Counted from the stretch's first letter, positions 30,664 through 40,462 are shown. The stretch: DNA of 64,000 nt from Azorinus chamasolen (GCA_963576725.1 OY755237.1:67180269-67244268); one strand, 5' to 3'. Program-made: numbers and translations. The notes: generated by a model not told the origin, from the sequence alone.

Positions 30664-30787
30664 GTTACCAATCAATGTATCAAAGAGACTTATATGTAGA
30701 AATTATGAACTGTGTTGGGCTAAGTGTCTTAGCGCCTATAACAGTCAAAATCCCACTGTCTAAATAGGAACTTTGAATTAGTACCAT

Positions 30788-30880
30788 TTCCGGTCTTTAA
30801 GATAAGGGTGAATGTCATACAGAAAGTTCGCAAAGGAGCTTGTCACCCTGCATTAAACAGTCACCTCGTCCTCTTAAAGA
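30788..30880. repeat. C-family hairpin relic
   Basis: AGGGTGAATGTCATACAGAAAG..AGGAGCTTGTCACCCTGCATTAAAC with part of the right arm deleted. Confidence 0.45.
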
Positions 30881-30897
30881 TGTAAAAAAAAACCTGC

Positions 30898-30948
30898 AAC
30901 CTCCACCATCACCATCATCACAACCTCCACCATCACCATCATCATAAC

Positions 30949-30999
<51 letters not shown>

Positions 31000-31000
31000 A
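30898..31000. repeat. CAT trinucleotide microsatellite
   Basis: (CAT)n, pure from about 30948 to 30999, preceded by CCACCATCACCATCATCA variants present twice. Confidence 0.9.
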
Positions 31001-31031
31001 TTAAGTAATAAATTCAAAACAATACACCATT

Positions 31032-31245
31032 TTAACACTTTTCCTCATATAAAAGCCTTTTCACACATTTGTAAGAGCCGTCTGATCAGGGTCTGCTCTA
31101 TTTGCTTTTGACGTTATAAAGATCTAATCCTACAGTTTTTGTCAAAGCAAAAACATCGCTTGAAAAGCAAACAATATAAAAATTGCTAATAAATATTAAT
31201 GTTGTCATTTTTTTCTTACATGAATATTGGAAATGAAAGGGTTAC
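31032..31245. repeat. A-family MITE lacking the left hairpin arm
   Basis: CACTTTTCCTCATATAAAAGCC left flank joins AAGAGCCGTCTGATCAGGG directly, so one arm and the apex are deleted. Right end GAATATTGGAAATGAAAGGG. Confidence 0.65.
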
Positions 31246-31296
31246 ATGCATCCTCTCAGTGTAAGTATAATGTTGGTAATAAGGACAGGCGGTAGC

Positions 31297-31756
31297 TTAA
31301 CCCTTTCCTCCTGGAATATTCATGTAAAACATTGGTGTCTTGGATATTAAATATATTAAATTTGTTGTAGTAGTACATTTATACAGGCATATTGAGACAT
31401 TGCTGAAGCTGTAAAATCCGAACTACAGTAAAACTTCGATTATTCGAACACTAAAATACGTATTATTATCGATCTTTAAGACAGGTGGCAACTTAATGCA
31501 TGGTGAAAGTCATGCAGAAAGCTCCTCTAGGAGCTTTCTGCATGACTTTCACCATGCATTAAGCAGCCACCTGCCTAAAAGGGTCTAAATTCTTCTATAA
31601 CGAAAATTCGAATAATCGAGGTTTTACTGTATATTACTAGTATATCAAAGGCAATCAGAACAGACCCTGACCAGACAGCTCCTACAGGAGCCGTCTGATC
31701 TGGGTCTACTCTGTTTGCAAAGGCGTAGAAAGGCATGTTTATGGAGTAAAGGGTTA
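31297..31756. mobile_element. A-family MITE inserted in C and carrying another C
   Basis: TTAA at 31297-31300 and 31753-31756. GGAATATTCATGTAAAAC left, hairpin about 31650-31718, GGAGTAAAGGGTTAA right. Interrupted by a C element at 31426-31629. Confidence 0.85.
31426..31629. mobile_element. C-family MITE, complete, nested in A
   Basis: TA at 31424-31425 and 31630-31631. Ends CAGTAAAACTTCGATTATTC and GAATAATCGAGGTTTTACTG. The hairpin pairs TTAATGCATGGTGAAAGTC with its complement, apex GCTCCTCTAGGAGC. The ends strongly resemble pogo-type inverted repeats. Confidence 0.9.
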
Positions 31757-32040
31757 ATGCAGGGACGAACGTTTTCTCAAAGAAGATTTCTGCATTTCTT
31801 TTGGTCTGCATTATATATCCACTTTCTTGTGAAGACCCAGTGCTCATGTCACTAACTGGCTATTTTTAAAAGGATAAAGTATGATTGGTGATATGTGAGT
31901 TAAGTCACCTACAAGAAAGATGTCACCATTTTTATAACGAATATTAGAGACGAAATCAAGTGCTGTACAACGCTAGCAAATCGCGTTGTCTTGATTGTAT
32001 GTAAGTGGCAAAAATGAACGTTTGTTTAGGGTCACTGGCC

Positions 32041-32262
32041 TTAACCCTTAATACGCATTTTTCTCGCCTTTTCAAACAGAGACCAAATTTAGACGTATCC
32101 TAGAGGGCCAGTCTGGCCGGGATGTGTTCTGTTTGCTTAGGAAATGACGTGGATCGTATTCTACAATGGTATACATTCAATGGTCAAACGCTTTGTAATT
32201 CATATGCCAATATAAAACTATTAAGTAATAAGCATGCAGTCATTATCACTTACATAAAAGTA
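32041..32262. repeat. A-family MITE, old
   Basis: TTAACCCTTAATACGC left; arms AAACAGAGACCAAATTTAGACG and GGCCGGGATGTGTTCTGTTTGC; right side AAGCATGCAGTCATTATC. Confidence 0.5.
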
Positions 32263-32470
32263 CAAAAATGAGTCATGCAGGAAATACCACATACAGAACA
32301 AACACTCGCCCGAACAGCAACACAAGGAAACAGCAAATGTACATGGGTAGAAAAAACAACAAGAGACGCACAAAGACAAAACAAACATACAATAGGAGGA
32401 AGATGGAAGTACCGCCTTGGAACGGTCAGTGACAAAAGTCACCGGGGGTTTAAACCGGTTTATGGGCGCC
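32260..32470 (-). repeat. M repeat, minus copy
   Basis: On the minus strand it begins ATAAACCGGTTTAAACCCCC, then GTCACTGACCGTTCCAAGGC and GCGGTACTTCC. A diverged plus-strand copy is at 34125-34300. Both are open in a frame reading LTVPRRY. Could be a SINE or a retroelement piece; not identified. Confidence 0.5.
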
Positions 32471-32904
32471 CAACCTCACCCTTATTCCATCCCCATCCTA
32501 AAAGACAAACAGTGTAAATAAACGTATCCCCTCTCCGACTAATCTACAACAACCGCGACAGCAAATACAGTGGTAAAGTGCATGTATAACAAAAAAACAT
32601 TTGATTGAACATACTGTATCCACCTATCGCTAGTGTACTCAATGATTGAGCTGCAAACAGAGTAACTGTAGAAAAGTAATAAAGGGTACGACAAAAATGA
32701 AATAGTACAGATATCCGACGTTCTCCTTCCATTTCTGGATTTAAGAGGTCGCCTTCATAGAGTACTAATGACGTAAATGGTTAATAAAAAACTGTTTAAA
32801 AAGTAACGTTACTTCTTGGCCAAAAATGTACTTCCTTAGGTTTTATGATCATACAACGACAACGCGCTTGCTAAACGATGTTTCTATGCACATATATAGC
32901 AACA
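32471..32904. other. No gene recognised
   Basis: AGTACTAATGACGTAAATGGTTAA near 32761 is an A end scrap. Otherwise no family motif. Confidence 0.35.
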
Positions 32905-33041
32905 AACAAGGTGCGTGCTCAAATACTCAAGTCGTCATTTCTCGAAGAGACGAGTCTAAAGAGTGGTTACAACATAGGGTTTGGTGGAGAAACAAAGAAG
33001 TTATTATTGAAAATGTTATAATTTACGCATCTTATATGGAC
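32905..33041. repeat. E-family MITE with left arm deleted
   Basis: CAAGGTGCGTGCTCAAATAC and GTCGTCATTTCTC run straight into GAAGAGACGAGTCTAAAGAG. Right end ACGCATCTTATATGG. Confidence 0.65.
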
Positions 33042-33129
33042 TTCTGCACCCATTGAATGAATTGAATGAATATAAAAATATATGGGTATTTTCAATGCAG
33101 AAAGCTCCAATCAAAACCGTGGTTACAAA

Positions 33130-33206
33130 TCGAGGGCTTGGTGCAAAACTATTCTAACTCCTTCACAAAGTGAAGGAGTTAGAATAGTTTTGCACCAAGC
33201 CCTCGA
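33130..33206. repeat. Perfect 37-bp hairpin, unique in the window
   Basis: Arms 33130-33166 and 33170-33206 are exact inverse complements (TCGAGGGCTTGGTGCAAAAC.. ..GAAGGAG) with loop AAA. No family ends flank it. Confidence 0.9.
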
Positions 33207-33430
33207 AATGTTCTAAACATAAGTATCTCCAGATGCAATTATAGAAGATACACAGTTGTCAAGATCGATCATAAATTTACTAGCTATATCATATATATAT
33301 ATAATTATTTACAGCATAAAAAATGACTTATCAATACAAATAAACGATACAGAACACAAATACATTCACTAGTACTAAATGTGTAGCATTAGTATTTACA
33401 CCATATACATATGCAAGTTTGAAATATATA

Positions 33431-33720
33431 TTTATCATGCAACGTCACGAAATACAGTCACTTCCTACTAGCATAATATTTTCCACGTCGGCGCTGTATT
33501 TTGTGAGGTACAGTGCATGTGTACTGACCCGACTGGAATGCAAGTTTGGTTCAGCCAATAGGAGGAAAACAGAAGGACGAAAAAGGCATAATTAAACATA
33601 AACATCAAATTAACACATTTTCTCACCTTTGTCTCAACTATCTGTCCATATAAAAGGATTAAATCAAGTTTGTTTTTGTTGTAAAAGTCGATGACGTCAC
33701 TGCATGCCAACATGACGTCA
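33431..33720. repeat. Duplicated block, first copy of part 1
   Basis: TTTATCATGCAACGTCACG to GCCAACATGACGTCA. Matches 34670-34960 with few differences. Ends with two TGACGTCA palindromes 31 bases apart. Confidence 0.85.
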
Positions 33721-34124
33721 TGTAATTAGAAAGGTTATGATCCTATTATATTGCAACGCACTGCATGTTTGGTTATCGACCCTTTTACAGTCGGTAGCTA
33801 CGCTTTCCTCTTTGCTTGCGCGATGACAGGCCGAGGGTAGTACTCTATGATGGTATACACTCTTAAACTTGGATACAGGATGAGCTTACCAGACTCATGT
33901 ATTACTTTTTCCCTGTCGTGCCCTTAACGGCTTACCTGCAGGTGCTCTGACTTCAGCAAAGTCATTGAGTACATATTTGACGGATTGTCACAGTTATTAT
34001 GCTATGTTTTACATGTTGTCCTGTGTTCACCGTCGTCTATGTTGTGGGTAAGTCCAGCGGGGATACCTTTATTTACAATATTTGTAAAGCTAGGGTGACT
34101 TTGAGAGAAGTGTGAGGTTAGGAC
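33721..34124. other. No recognisable feature
   Basis: Lies between the duplicated block and the M repeat. No gene or family hairpin. Confidence 0.35.
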
Positions 34125-34300
34125 GTCCGTAAACCGGTTTAAACCCCCAGTGGTGTTTTTGCTACTGACCGTGCCAAGGCGGTACTCTCTTTGTCACCCT
34201 TCCTTTTGTTTGCCTTGCGTCTTTGTGCTTGCGATTTGTTCATGTGTGGAACGTTTGTCCCTGGTTCTTGTGTGTCTTTTGGTGTTTTCTGTGTTCATTT
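34125..34300 (+). repeat. M repeat, plus copy
   Basis: GTAAACCGGTTTAAACCCCC, TACTGACCGTGCCAAGGC, GCGGTACTC. Head-to-head with the copy at 32260-32470. A 152-codon frame (34150-34608) runs through it into TG-rich DNA and is not convincing as a gene. Confidence 0.5.
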
Positions 34301-34358
34301 CGTGTGTGTGTGTGCGTTTGGGTGTGTGGTTGTGTGTGTGTGTGTGTGTTTGTGTCAT
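34300..34358. repeat. TG-rich microsatellite
   Basis: GTGTGTG runs with interruptions. Confidence 0.8.
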
Positions 34359-34433
34359 GCTGTCTATCGGTGTTTTGGTGGTGGTTGCGTCTTGCATGTG
34401 GCTTTGCCTGCTTGACTTTACTACTTTTCCATT

Positions 34434-34669
34434 GCATGTATTTTCATCCAGGGGACGAAACCGCTTTAGCAACCTTTCTATTTCTTCATTTTTTCCATTT
34501 TTCTTGGTGTTGCATGATAAAAGAATTACTATGCTAGTAGTTTTGAAGTTCAGCTGTATTTTGGCTCGTCAGAAAAGTAGTAAAATGCTCGCCAAGGCTC
34601 GCATTTAACAACTTTTCCAACTCGCCAAAATACAGCTGAACTTCCAAACTACTAGCATAGTAATTCTTA
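34434..34669. repeat. Duplicated block, part 2, first copy, with long inverted repeat
   Basis: GGGGACGAAACCGCTTTAGC start. AATTACTATGCTAGTAG..GCTGTATTTTGGC (34523-34564) pairs with GCCAAAATACAGC..CTACTAGCATAGTAATT (34624-34667). The pairing extends into the next block as GTTGCATGATAAA with TTTATCATGCAAC. Confidence 0.85.
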
Positions 34670-34960
34670 TTTATCATGCAACGTCACGAAATACAGTCAC
34701 TTCCTACTAGCATAATATTTTCCACGTCGACGCTGTATTTTGTGAGGTATAGTGCATGTGTACTGACCCCACTGGGGTGCAAGTTTGGTTCAGCCAAAAG
34801 GAGGAAAACAGAAGGATGAAAAAGGCATAATTAAACATAAACATCAAATTTAACACATTTGCTCACCTTTGTCTCAACTATTTGTCCAGATAAAATGATT
34901 AAATCAAGTTTGTTTATGTTGTAAAAGTCGATGACGTCACTGCACGCCCACATGACGTCA
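34670..34960. repeat. Duplicated block, second copy of part 1
   Basis: Near-identical to 33431-33720, with a few substitutions such as ACGCCCACATGACGTCA for ATGCCAACATGACGTCA. Confidence 0.85.
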
Positions 34961-34975
34961 CATATATCGCACTTA

Positions 34976-35215
34976 CATGTATTTTCATTCATATCAGGGG
35001 ACGAAACCGCTTTAGCAATCTTTCTTTTTCTTCATTTTCTCCATTTTTCTGGGTGTTGCATGATAAATTAATTACTATGCTAGTAGTTTGGAAGTTAAGC
35101 TGTATTTTGGCTCGTCAGAAAAGTAGTTAAATGCTCGCCAAGGCTCGCATTTAACAACTTTTCCAACTAGCCAAAATACAGCTGAACTTCCAAACTACTA
35201 GCATAGTAATTCTTA
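34976..35215. repeat. Duplicated block, part 2, second copy
   Basis: Near-identical to 34434-34669 and includes the same inverted repeat. TTTTCATTCATATCAGGGG carries a small insertion relative to the first copy. Confidence 0.85.
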
Positions 35216-35438
35216 TATACGACATCTTATAATAAACATATTAAAGTTTACAATATGCACACGTTCTTTACACCATATGAATTGAATTTTACAACACGAA
35301 TATAACTTTATATAACACATATGTAATTTTATCACATAAATGTGCAGGTGTTGGATTTTGCAACGTCTAACACGCCATATTTTTTAGGCTATTATTTTAC
35401 CCATTTGTTAGTATATTCTGTATTAAGTACTGTTCCAA

Positions 35439-35815
35439 TACAGTAGAACCTTGTCTTACGTGACAATCCAAAAAAGGTCAAATTATGGGTCTGTAATGCA
35501 GGTGGTAGCTTAAAACGGGTCAAAAGCAATGCTAAAAGCTCCCATAGGAACTGTATTAAGCAAACACCTGCTATTTTAAGATTCAAGTGCCCACTTAACC
35601 CATTTATACTTATACCTCATAGGCTATATTTTGAATAAATGTACCGAAAATGAGCTTTAACCAGAGAAAAGGAAAACATTGGAATTTTGTAGTTTGAAAC
35701 CATTGTGATAAATAGAGCATTTGCTCCTATAGGAGTAGTAAGCTACCACCTGCTTTTAGAACCCAAAATTGGACCTCATTTTGATGGTCGGTATAGAGGG
35801 GGTTTACTTTACTCG
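35439..35815. mobile_element. C element carrying half a D, fused at the shared apex
   Basis: C starts CAGTAGAACCTTGTCTTACG at 35441 and runs to GTGCCCACTTAA. A D left half follows (TTAACCCATTTATAC.. to GCATTTGCTCCTATAGGAG at 35736). It then jumps into a C right arm (AGTAAGCTACCACCTGC) and C right end. The jump point is the apex common to both families. Confidence 0.75.
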
Positions 35816-35849
35816 AAATTACTATTTTATCGCTTGCTTGAATAACATA

Positions 35850-35935
35850 AGCACAGCATCACACAGCATCACACAGCATCACACAGTTTGGATACTGATG
35901 AGACGCTGAGACGGTTTTTTTAATTTAAACTGTTT
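35850..35935. repeat. 11-bp tandem next to half a B hairpin
   Basis: ACACAGCATC-type units repeat three to four times, followed by AGTTTGGATACTGATGAGACGC and AAACTGTTTATTCG. Confidence 0.7.
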
Positions 35936-36049
35936 ATTCGTAATCGGCAGGGAAATAATTGATGATGTCAGCAGAATGCAGAGTTTCGATGATGCTACTA
36001 CAGTAAGACATCTATAAACCCAACACACACATAAGTAACATTGTCGGTC

Positions 36050-36299
36050 TTAACCCTTCTCTTGCTGAATTTTAAAATACATTTCTCCTTCTTTACCCAT
36101 ACCCTGTTGTATAATTACATATATCTTCACTGTGTACAAGTATTGCGCTGTGCAATCACTGCTGTGGAGTGCACTGGTTGCACAATCAAATTGTAAATAG
36201 TGCAGACCCTGATGAGACAGCTCCTACAGGAGCTGTCTTATCTGGGTCTTCACTATTTACAGGTAGGTATATTGACGTGAATAGCAAGCGAAAGGTTGA
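36050..36299. mobile_element. H-family TTAA MITE
   Basis: Same length as the copy at 11.3 kb and near-identical to it. Hairpin 36194-36263 with apex AGCTCCTACAGGAGCT. Right end GCAAGCGAAAGGTTGA. Confidence 0.85.
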
Positions 36300-36525
36300 A
36301 ACGTTACTGTATGAATATTCATGTAGCAAATAATAACACCATGCATAGCAATACGATTGTTATAAAAGCGCATGGGCGCAGGAATCTTTGGCCATGGTAG
36401 AAACTATAAAATTACATCTATATTATATCATAAACAAACAGAGCAGACCCTGATCAGACGGCTCCTATATAGGAGCCGTCTGATCTGGGTCTACTCTGTT
36501 TGTAAAGACATAGAAAGGGTTTTAA
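36300..36525. mobile_element. A-family MITE
   Basis: ATGAATATTCATGTAGC left, hairpin 36435-36503 with a TATATA centre (GCTCCTATATAGGAGC), GAAAGGGTTTT right. Confidence 0.75.
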
Positions 36526-36539
36526 AACAGGTGACAGTT

Positions 36540-36720
36540 TTAGTGCTTTACCTCCTAGAGATGCATTTTCAGCAGTAGACCCAGATCAAACGGCACGGTC
36601 TGTTCTGTTTGCTTATATAGTTACCGATATATGTCTACATTTTCTGTAGTGGTAAAAAGTCCCGTCTTCAATATGGCATTATACAAATTTAGCTAATTAA
36701 TATTCATGAATACAGTCAGT
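36540..36720. repeat. A-family MITE, hairpin eroded
   Basis: GTAGACCCAGATCAAACGGCACGGTCTGTTCTG, then CTAATTAATATTCATG. Confidence 0.5.
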
Positions 36721-36744
36721 AATTCTGATATGAAATTTGATGAT

Positions 36745-37239
36745 GATTTTTGTCCTGCATGAAACAGCCATCTGCCTAAAATGTTTTGTCACTGAAAGTT
36801 GTGTTCAGATGTATGTTTTATGTACTTATATGTCCATGTTTTAGCGCGCGAAAAGTACATAGTTACGATCTGGTCATTTATTCGCCAGCTTTAAAATCTT
36901 TAAAGCCGATTTTTTTTATTTGATTAGCAGATGGTACTTTCTTGATGGAGAACATTTCATCCAAGATATCATTATGATTGAAAATTACTTTTTGCCTACG
37001 TATGTAACGATCAATCTACTTTCAGATCATTATTTTTTTCCGCACGTGGCGTCCGCACAGTCGCGTGGTCCCTTGAGCTAGTAGCGTTTGCTGTAAATGT
37101 GTCACTATTTTCAGACATTGTATAATTCCTCTTCCGTTGCCGCGGCTAAACGTCAGCCAGGGAGTTATTTAGAGTGTACCCTGATCTGGCACAGCTTTTT
37201 AAGTTTAATATGGATCCACACCACTGATAAATTACAATA
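36745..37239. other. Unassigned, one C scrap
   Basis: TTTTGTCCTGCATGAAACAGCCATC at 36749 is a C right-arm scrap. The remainder shows nothing I recognise. Confidence 0.35.
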
Positions 37240-37477
37240 AAGGTCGTCTGCAACCTGTTGAAGTTTTAACATATAGCAATCCTAGTAAAAGTCGTTTGAA
37301 AATAATGTCGTCTGCTTCATCTCTTATTGTAGACCTCCGACAGGTTCTTTCAAAATTGCAATCAATGTGTCAAACAGATTGGATCCTGATGAGACGCCGA
37401 GTTACTCGGCGTCTCATCTGGATCCAATATGTTTGCAAACGTTATTTATACTATTCTCTTAGCGTGTTTAAGGGTTA
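37240..37477. mobile_element. B-family MITE
   Basis: AAGGTCGTCTGCAACC and ATAATGTCGTCTGCTTC are the left direct repeats. Hairpin 37367-37438 is well kept with GCCGAGTTACTCGGC. Ends GTGTTTAAGGGTTA. Confidence 0.75.
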
Positions 37478-37635
37478 TTACTTATACGGAGCCTGCATGC
37501 AAATATCGGGGGACTGTTTCATACATATGTTTTGTCTATAAACAGCTGTCACCTTAACATACCACTGTAGGTAAAAAATGTTATCAGTGATATATATTAA
37601 TATGTAACCTATTTAAAAAGAAACACTTTTAGTGA

Positions 37636-37835
37636 AATTAACTCTTTGCCTACTAGTGGTTATTTTGTGATAACCTATAAAACCACTTGGCATTCAGATC
37701 AGACGTGTAATTTGGGAGCCTAATCAAGACGCATTCTTCGTAACACCCTGATTTTGTGTGTATTTGATTTTTTTTTTAGAAAAAAACCCTTGTCGAATTG
37801 AAGCAGACGACAATTACATGACGCACTAAATGTTA
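37636..37835. repeat. B-family MITE, hairpin mostly lost
   Basis: TTAACTCTTTGCCTACTAG left, GGCATTCAGATCAGACG, and GAATTGAAGCAGACGACAATTAC right. Confidence 0.45.
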
Positions 37836-37961
37836 AGCGGTGTTTATGGTCCCCACGTGGCTCTCACCTATATGCTTATGAGCATCTGCCGGTAAAAAGT
37901 CAACTGGTGAACTTATGACAGTATTATATGTACTTATATGATATCTATCAAATGCCCAGAA

Positions 37962-38156
37962 CCCTTTCGCTGCCACGTATTGTCGTCTACAACATTTGTC
38001 GTATGCTTCATTTTTCATTTCCTTTCATTTTTATTCCAAAAACATAATCAGAGCAACAAATAGTTTGCATCCTACTGAGATGCTGAAATGTTCGGTAACT
38101 GATCTAGATCCAAACTGGTAACTACAGATCCGCCAATGACAGGGAAAGGGCTAACA
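37962..38156. mobile_element. B-family MITE
   Basis: ACCCTTTCGCTGCCACG left, TATTGTCGTCTAC and TTGTCGTATGCTTC repeats, decayed hairpin around 38060-38120, CAGGGAAAGGGCTAA right. A further B relic follows to 38345. Confidence 0.6.
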
Positions 38157-38344
38157 TTCATTATTGCGGTATTTGGTCACTTTTTAATATATTTTTTATT
38201 TTTTATATCTTGGTCGCCTGCCATAAATCTCGTCTGGTTTAATTTTTCAATACGGAAAAAATAAATAAATATTTACCGACAGTCAGCATCTTTGAATCCG
38301 ATTAGAATCTGATCGACGATTGATCTGGATCTCTATGTTTTGCC

Positions 38345-38562
38345 TAACCCTTTATTCAAAGAATATTCATGTAAGAAATGATGTCATCTTTAACATTAAT
38401 TAGCTGAATGTTTATAATAATACATATAAACAATGTAAGCTTTCACCATGGCACAAACTTTAGAATAAAGCAGAGCAGACCCTGCATGGTCAGACGGGTC
38501 CTACAGGAGGCGTTTGATCAGAGTCTACTCTGTTTGCAACGTGTTAAATGGCGTAAAACGTT
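38345..38562. mobile_element. A-family MITE
   Basis: TAACCCTTTATTCAAAGAATATTCATG left; hairpin 38469-38537 with a small insertion in the left arm (CCCTGCATGGTCAGACGG). Confidence 0.7.
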
Positions 38563-38587
38563 AAAGTGAAATCTTACAAATTACATA

Positions 38588-38798
38588 TACAGTAAAATCC
38601 CTCTAATGCGACCACCAAAAAGGGGCATAATTCTGGGTGGCAGAGGCAGGTGGTAGCTTAATGCAGGACGAAAGTTATGCAGAAAGCTCCTATATAGGAG
38701 CTTTCTGCATAACTTTCGTCCTGCATTAAGCAACCACCTGCTTTAAACGACACCAGTGACTGGTTATTAAGTGGTCGCATTAGCGGGTTTTTACTGTA
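38588..38798. mobile_element. C-family MITE, complete
   Basis: TA at 38588-38589 and 38797-38798. CAGTAAAATCCCTCTAATGC and inverse. The stem has perfect 38-bp arms at 38656-38693 and 38694-38731, centre CTCCTATATAGGAG. Confidence 0.9.
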
Positions 38799-38826
38799 TA
38801 CCACAACAAACATTATTTCGTCTGCT

Positions 38827-39036
38827 GAACCCTTTCAGTGCGGGACACGGGTCACTAATGTGGTTTGCAAACCTTGTAGACCCAGATGTCAGTATTCGTA
38901 GAGCAGTCCTCTCATCAGGGTCTGCACTGTTTGTAATGATGCACTTTTCTTTTAAATTCCCCCAGTATTCACGGTAAGCTTGACCTGTTTGAATGTTGGA
39001 ATAGTACATTTGAATATTCACAGTTGAAAGGATTAA
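38827..39036. mobile_element. A2-family MITE
   Basis: AACCCTTTCAGTGCGGGACAC left; hairpin TTGCAAACCTTGTAGACCC..TCAGGGTCTGCACTGTTTG with scrambled centre; TTTGAATATTCACAGTTGAAAGG right. Confidence 0.65.
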
Positions 39037-39055
39037 ATTGCACAGACGATCACAA

Positions 39056-39190
39056 TACAGTACATCCCTCTAATGCGACCACCAAAAATGGGCATAATTC
39101 TGGGTGGTAAAGGCAGGTGACAGCTTAATGCAGGACTAAAGGAGCTTTCTGCATAAATTTCGCCCTGGGCCCTGAGGGGTTCTACTGTAT
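39056..39190. repeat. C-family MITE with left arm and part of right end deleted
   Basis: CAGTACATCCCTCTAATGCG left; CAGGACTAAAGGAGCTTTCTGC joins across the missing arm; GAGGGGTTCTACTG right. Confidence 0.7.
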
Positions 39191-39227
39191 TAGTTCGCTG
39201 ATTTGTAAAGGCATATGAACACAGGCC

Positions 39228-39437
39228 TATGTAAAACCCCTCTAATGCGACCACCAAAGCTGGGGATAATTCTGGGTGGTAGAGGCGGGTGGTATAGCTT
39301 AATGCAGGACGAATGTTATGCAGAAAGCTCCTATATGAGCTTTCTGCATAACTTTCGTCCTGCATTAAGCAACCACCTGTTTATAAAGGCAGTCATGTTT
39401 ATTCATTAAGTGGTCGCATTAGAGGGGTTCTACTGCA
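39228..39437. mobile_element. C-family MITE
   Basis: GTAAAACCCCTCTAATGCG left, right end GGGGTTCTACTGCA. Hairpin with apex GCTCCTATATGAGC. Third C copy of the same subfamily within 900 bases. Confidence 0.8.
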
Positions 39438-39519
39438 CGTCACTTTTTTCAATCTGAATACCAAAGGATGTAACCATTAAATTCTGAAGACCGTATTTGT
39501 CTTGCCGGAATCTATATTT

Positions 39520-39681
39520 CTTCACTCTTTGCACCCAGTGTCTCATTAGGGTCCAAACTGTTTGTCTCCGTGGTTATGATTTTTAAAAACAAAACAATAA
39601 GAAATATATATATATATAAAGAAGATTGAAGCAGACGGCAAAATTTGCAGACGACAAGCGTTTTGTTGTGAAAATGTTAAA
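39520..39681. repeat. B-family right half
   Basis: GTGTCTCATTAGGGTCCAAACTG, an (AT)n patch, GAAGCAGACGGC and TTGCAGACGACAAGC, AAAATGTTAA. Confidence 0.55.
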
Positions 39682-39984
39682 CAAACACTCAATATTCACT
39701 CGCTAGGTGGCCGCTCTGAAGAGGTTCGACTTTATTATGATTATTATCAACATCTACAGCAATATTTATTTTCCCCTTATTTGCCTTTACTTTGATAAAG
39801 GCGAATTAATTGTACCCCGTTCTTGATAATAACAGAATTCTCAAACCAGCTATCCATTTAAAATAAATTCAGAAGTACAAACATAATTATATTTTATTTC
39901 AATCTACTTGTTTGATCGAAAATGATTGTAACACGCGCCTTTGGTTGGCTAGAGAGAGCATTATGTGCTGTCATTAGCTCTGTC
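39682..39984. other. No recognisable feature
   Basis: AT-rich without hairpins or frames. Confidence 0.35.
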
Positions 39985-40192
39985 CATACGGGATACGAGA
40001 TCACTTGTATTTGCAAACAGTGTAGACCCAGATCAGAGGGCCCTTAGAGGCGCCCTCTGGTCAGGGGGTCTGCACTGTTTGTCATTCAAAATCCTCACTC
40101 AAATCAACACACTCTTATATTGAATGGACCATATCATTAGCTATGAAGGACCATCCCACTTTGAGTATTCAGTTTTCAAAGGGTTTAACTAA
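39985..40192. mobile_element. A2-family MITE
   Basis: CATACGGGATACGAGATCAC left; hairpin 40014-40083 (GAGGGCCCTTAGAGGCGCCCTC); CACTTTGAGTATTCAGTTTTC and AAAGGGTTTAA right. Confidence 0.7.
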
Positions 40193-40282
40193 AATATATC
40201 AAACCCAATCTCGAACAAAGCCAACATATGTTACCGATAAAAATGGTCACAAAATGTAGGTAAAAATGATACTGGTATAGAT

Positions 40283-40462
40283 AAAGCGTCAACTCCTTAC
40301 TACGATAATAAAATCTGTCTGGATATAATGTCGCACGCTTCAACTTATTTAAAGTACGTTTTTCTTTCTTCTTTTCTTATGGTGGTCAGAAACGGTGTCA
40401 GAACGTTAAACATATCTTATACTGATGAGACGCCAAATTACTCGGCGCCTCATCAGTAGAGC
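40283..40462. repeat. B-family copy cut by an E element
   Basis: ACTCCTTACTACG left, CTTATACTGATGAGACGCC..GGCGCCTCATCAG, then E begins at once where GATCC should follow. Confidence 0.55.

Larger units (their letters stand above)
31262..31850. repeat. C-family host of a three-level nest
   Basis: GGACAGGCGGTAGCTTAA stops at 31300 and resumes at 31753 as TTAATGCAGGGACGAACG..TTTCTGCATTTCTTTTGG. These are the two sides of a C hairpin arm split at its TTAA by the A element. Confidence 0.75.

Noticed and set aside
31575..31847. 90-codon frame reading NRVDPDQTAPVGAVWSGS
   Set aside because: This peptide is the translation of the A hairpin. The same pattern appears wherever a stem happens to be open.
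34150..34608. 152-codon frame
   Set aside because: Runs from the M repeat through TG-rich DNA into the foldback. Overlapping frames are also open and no domain is visible.
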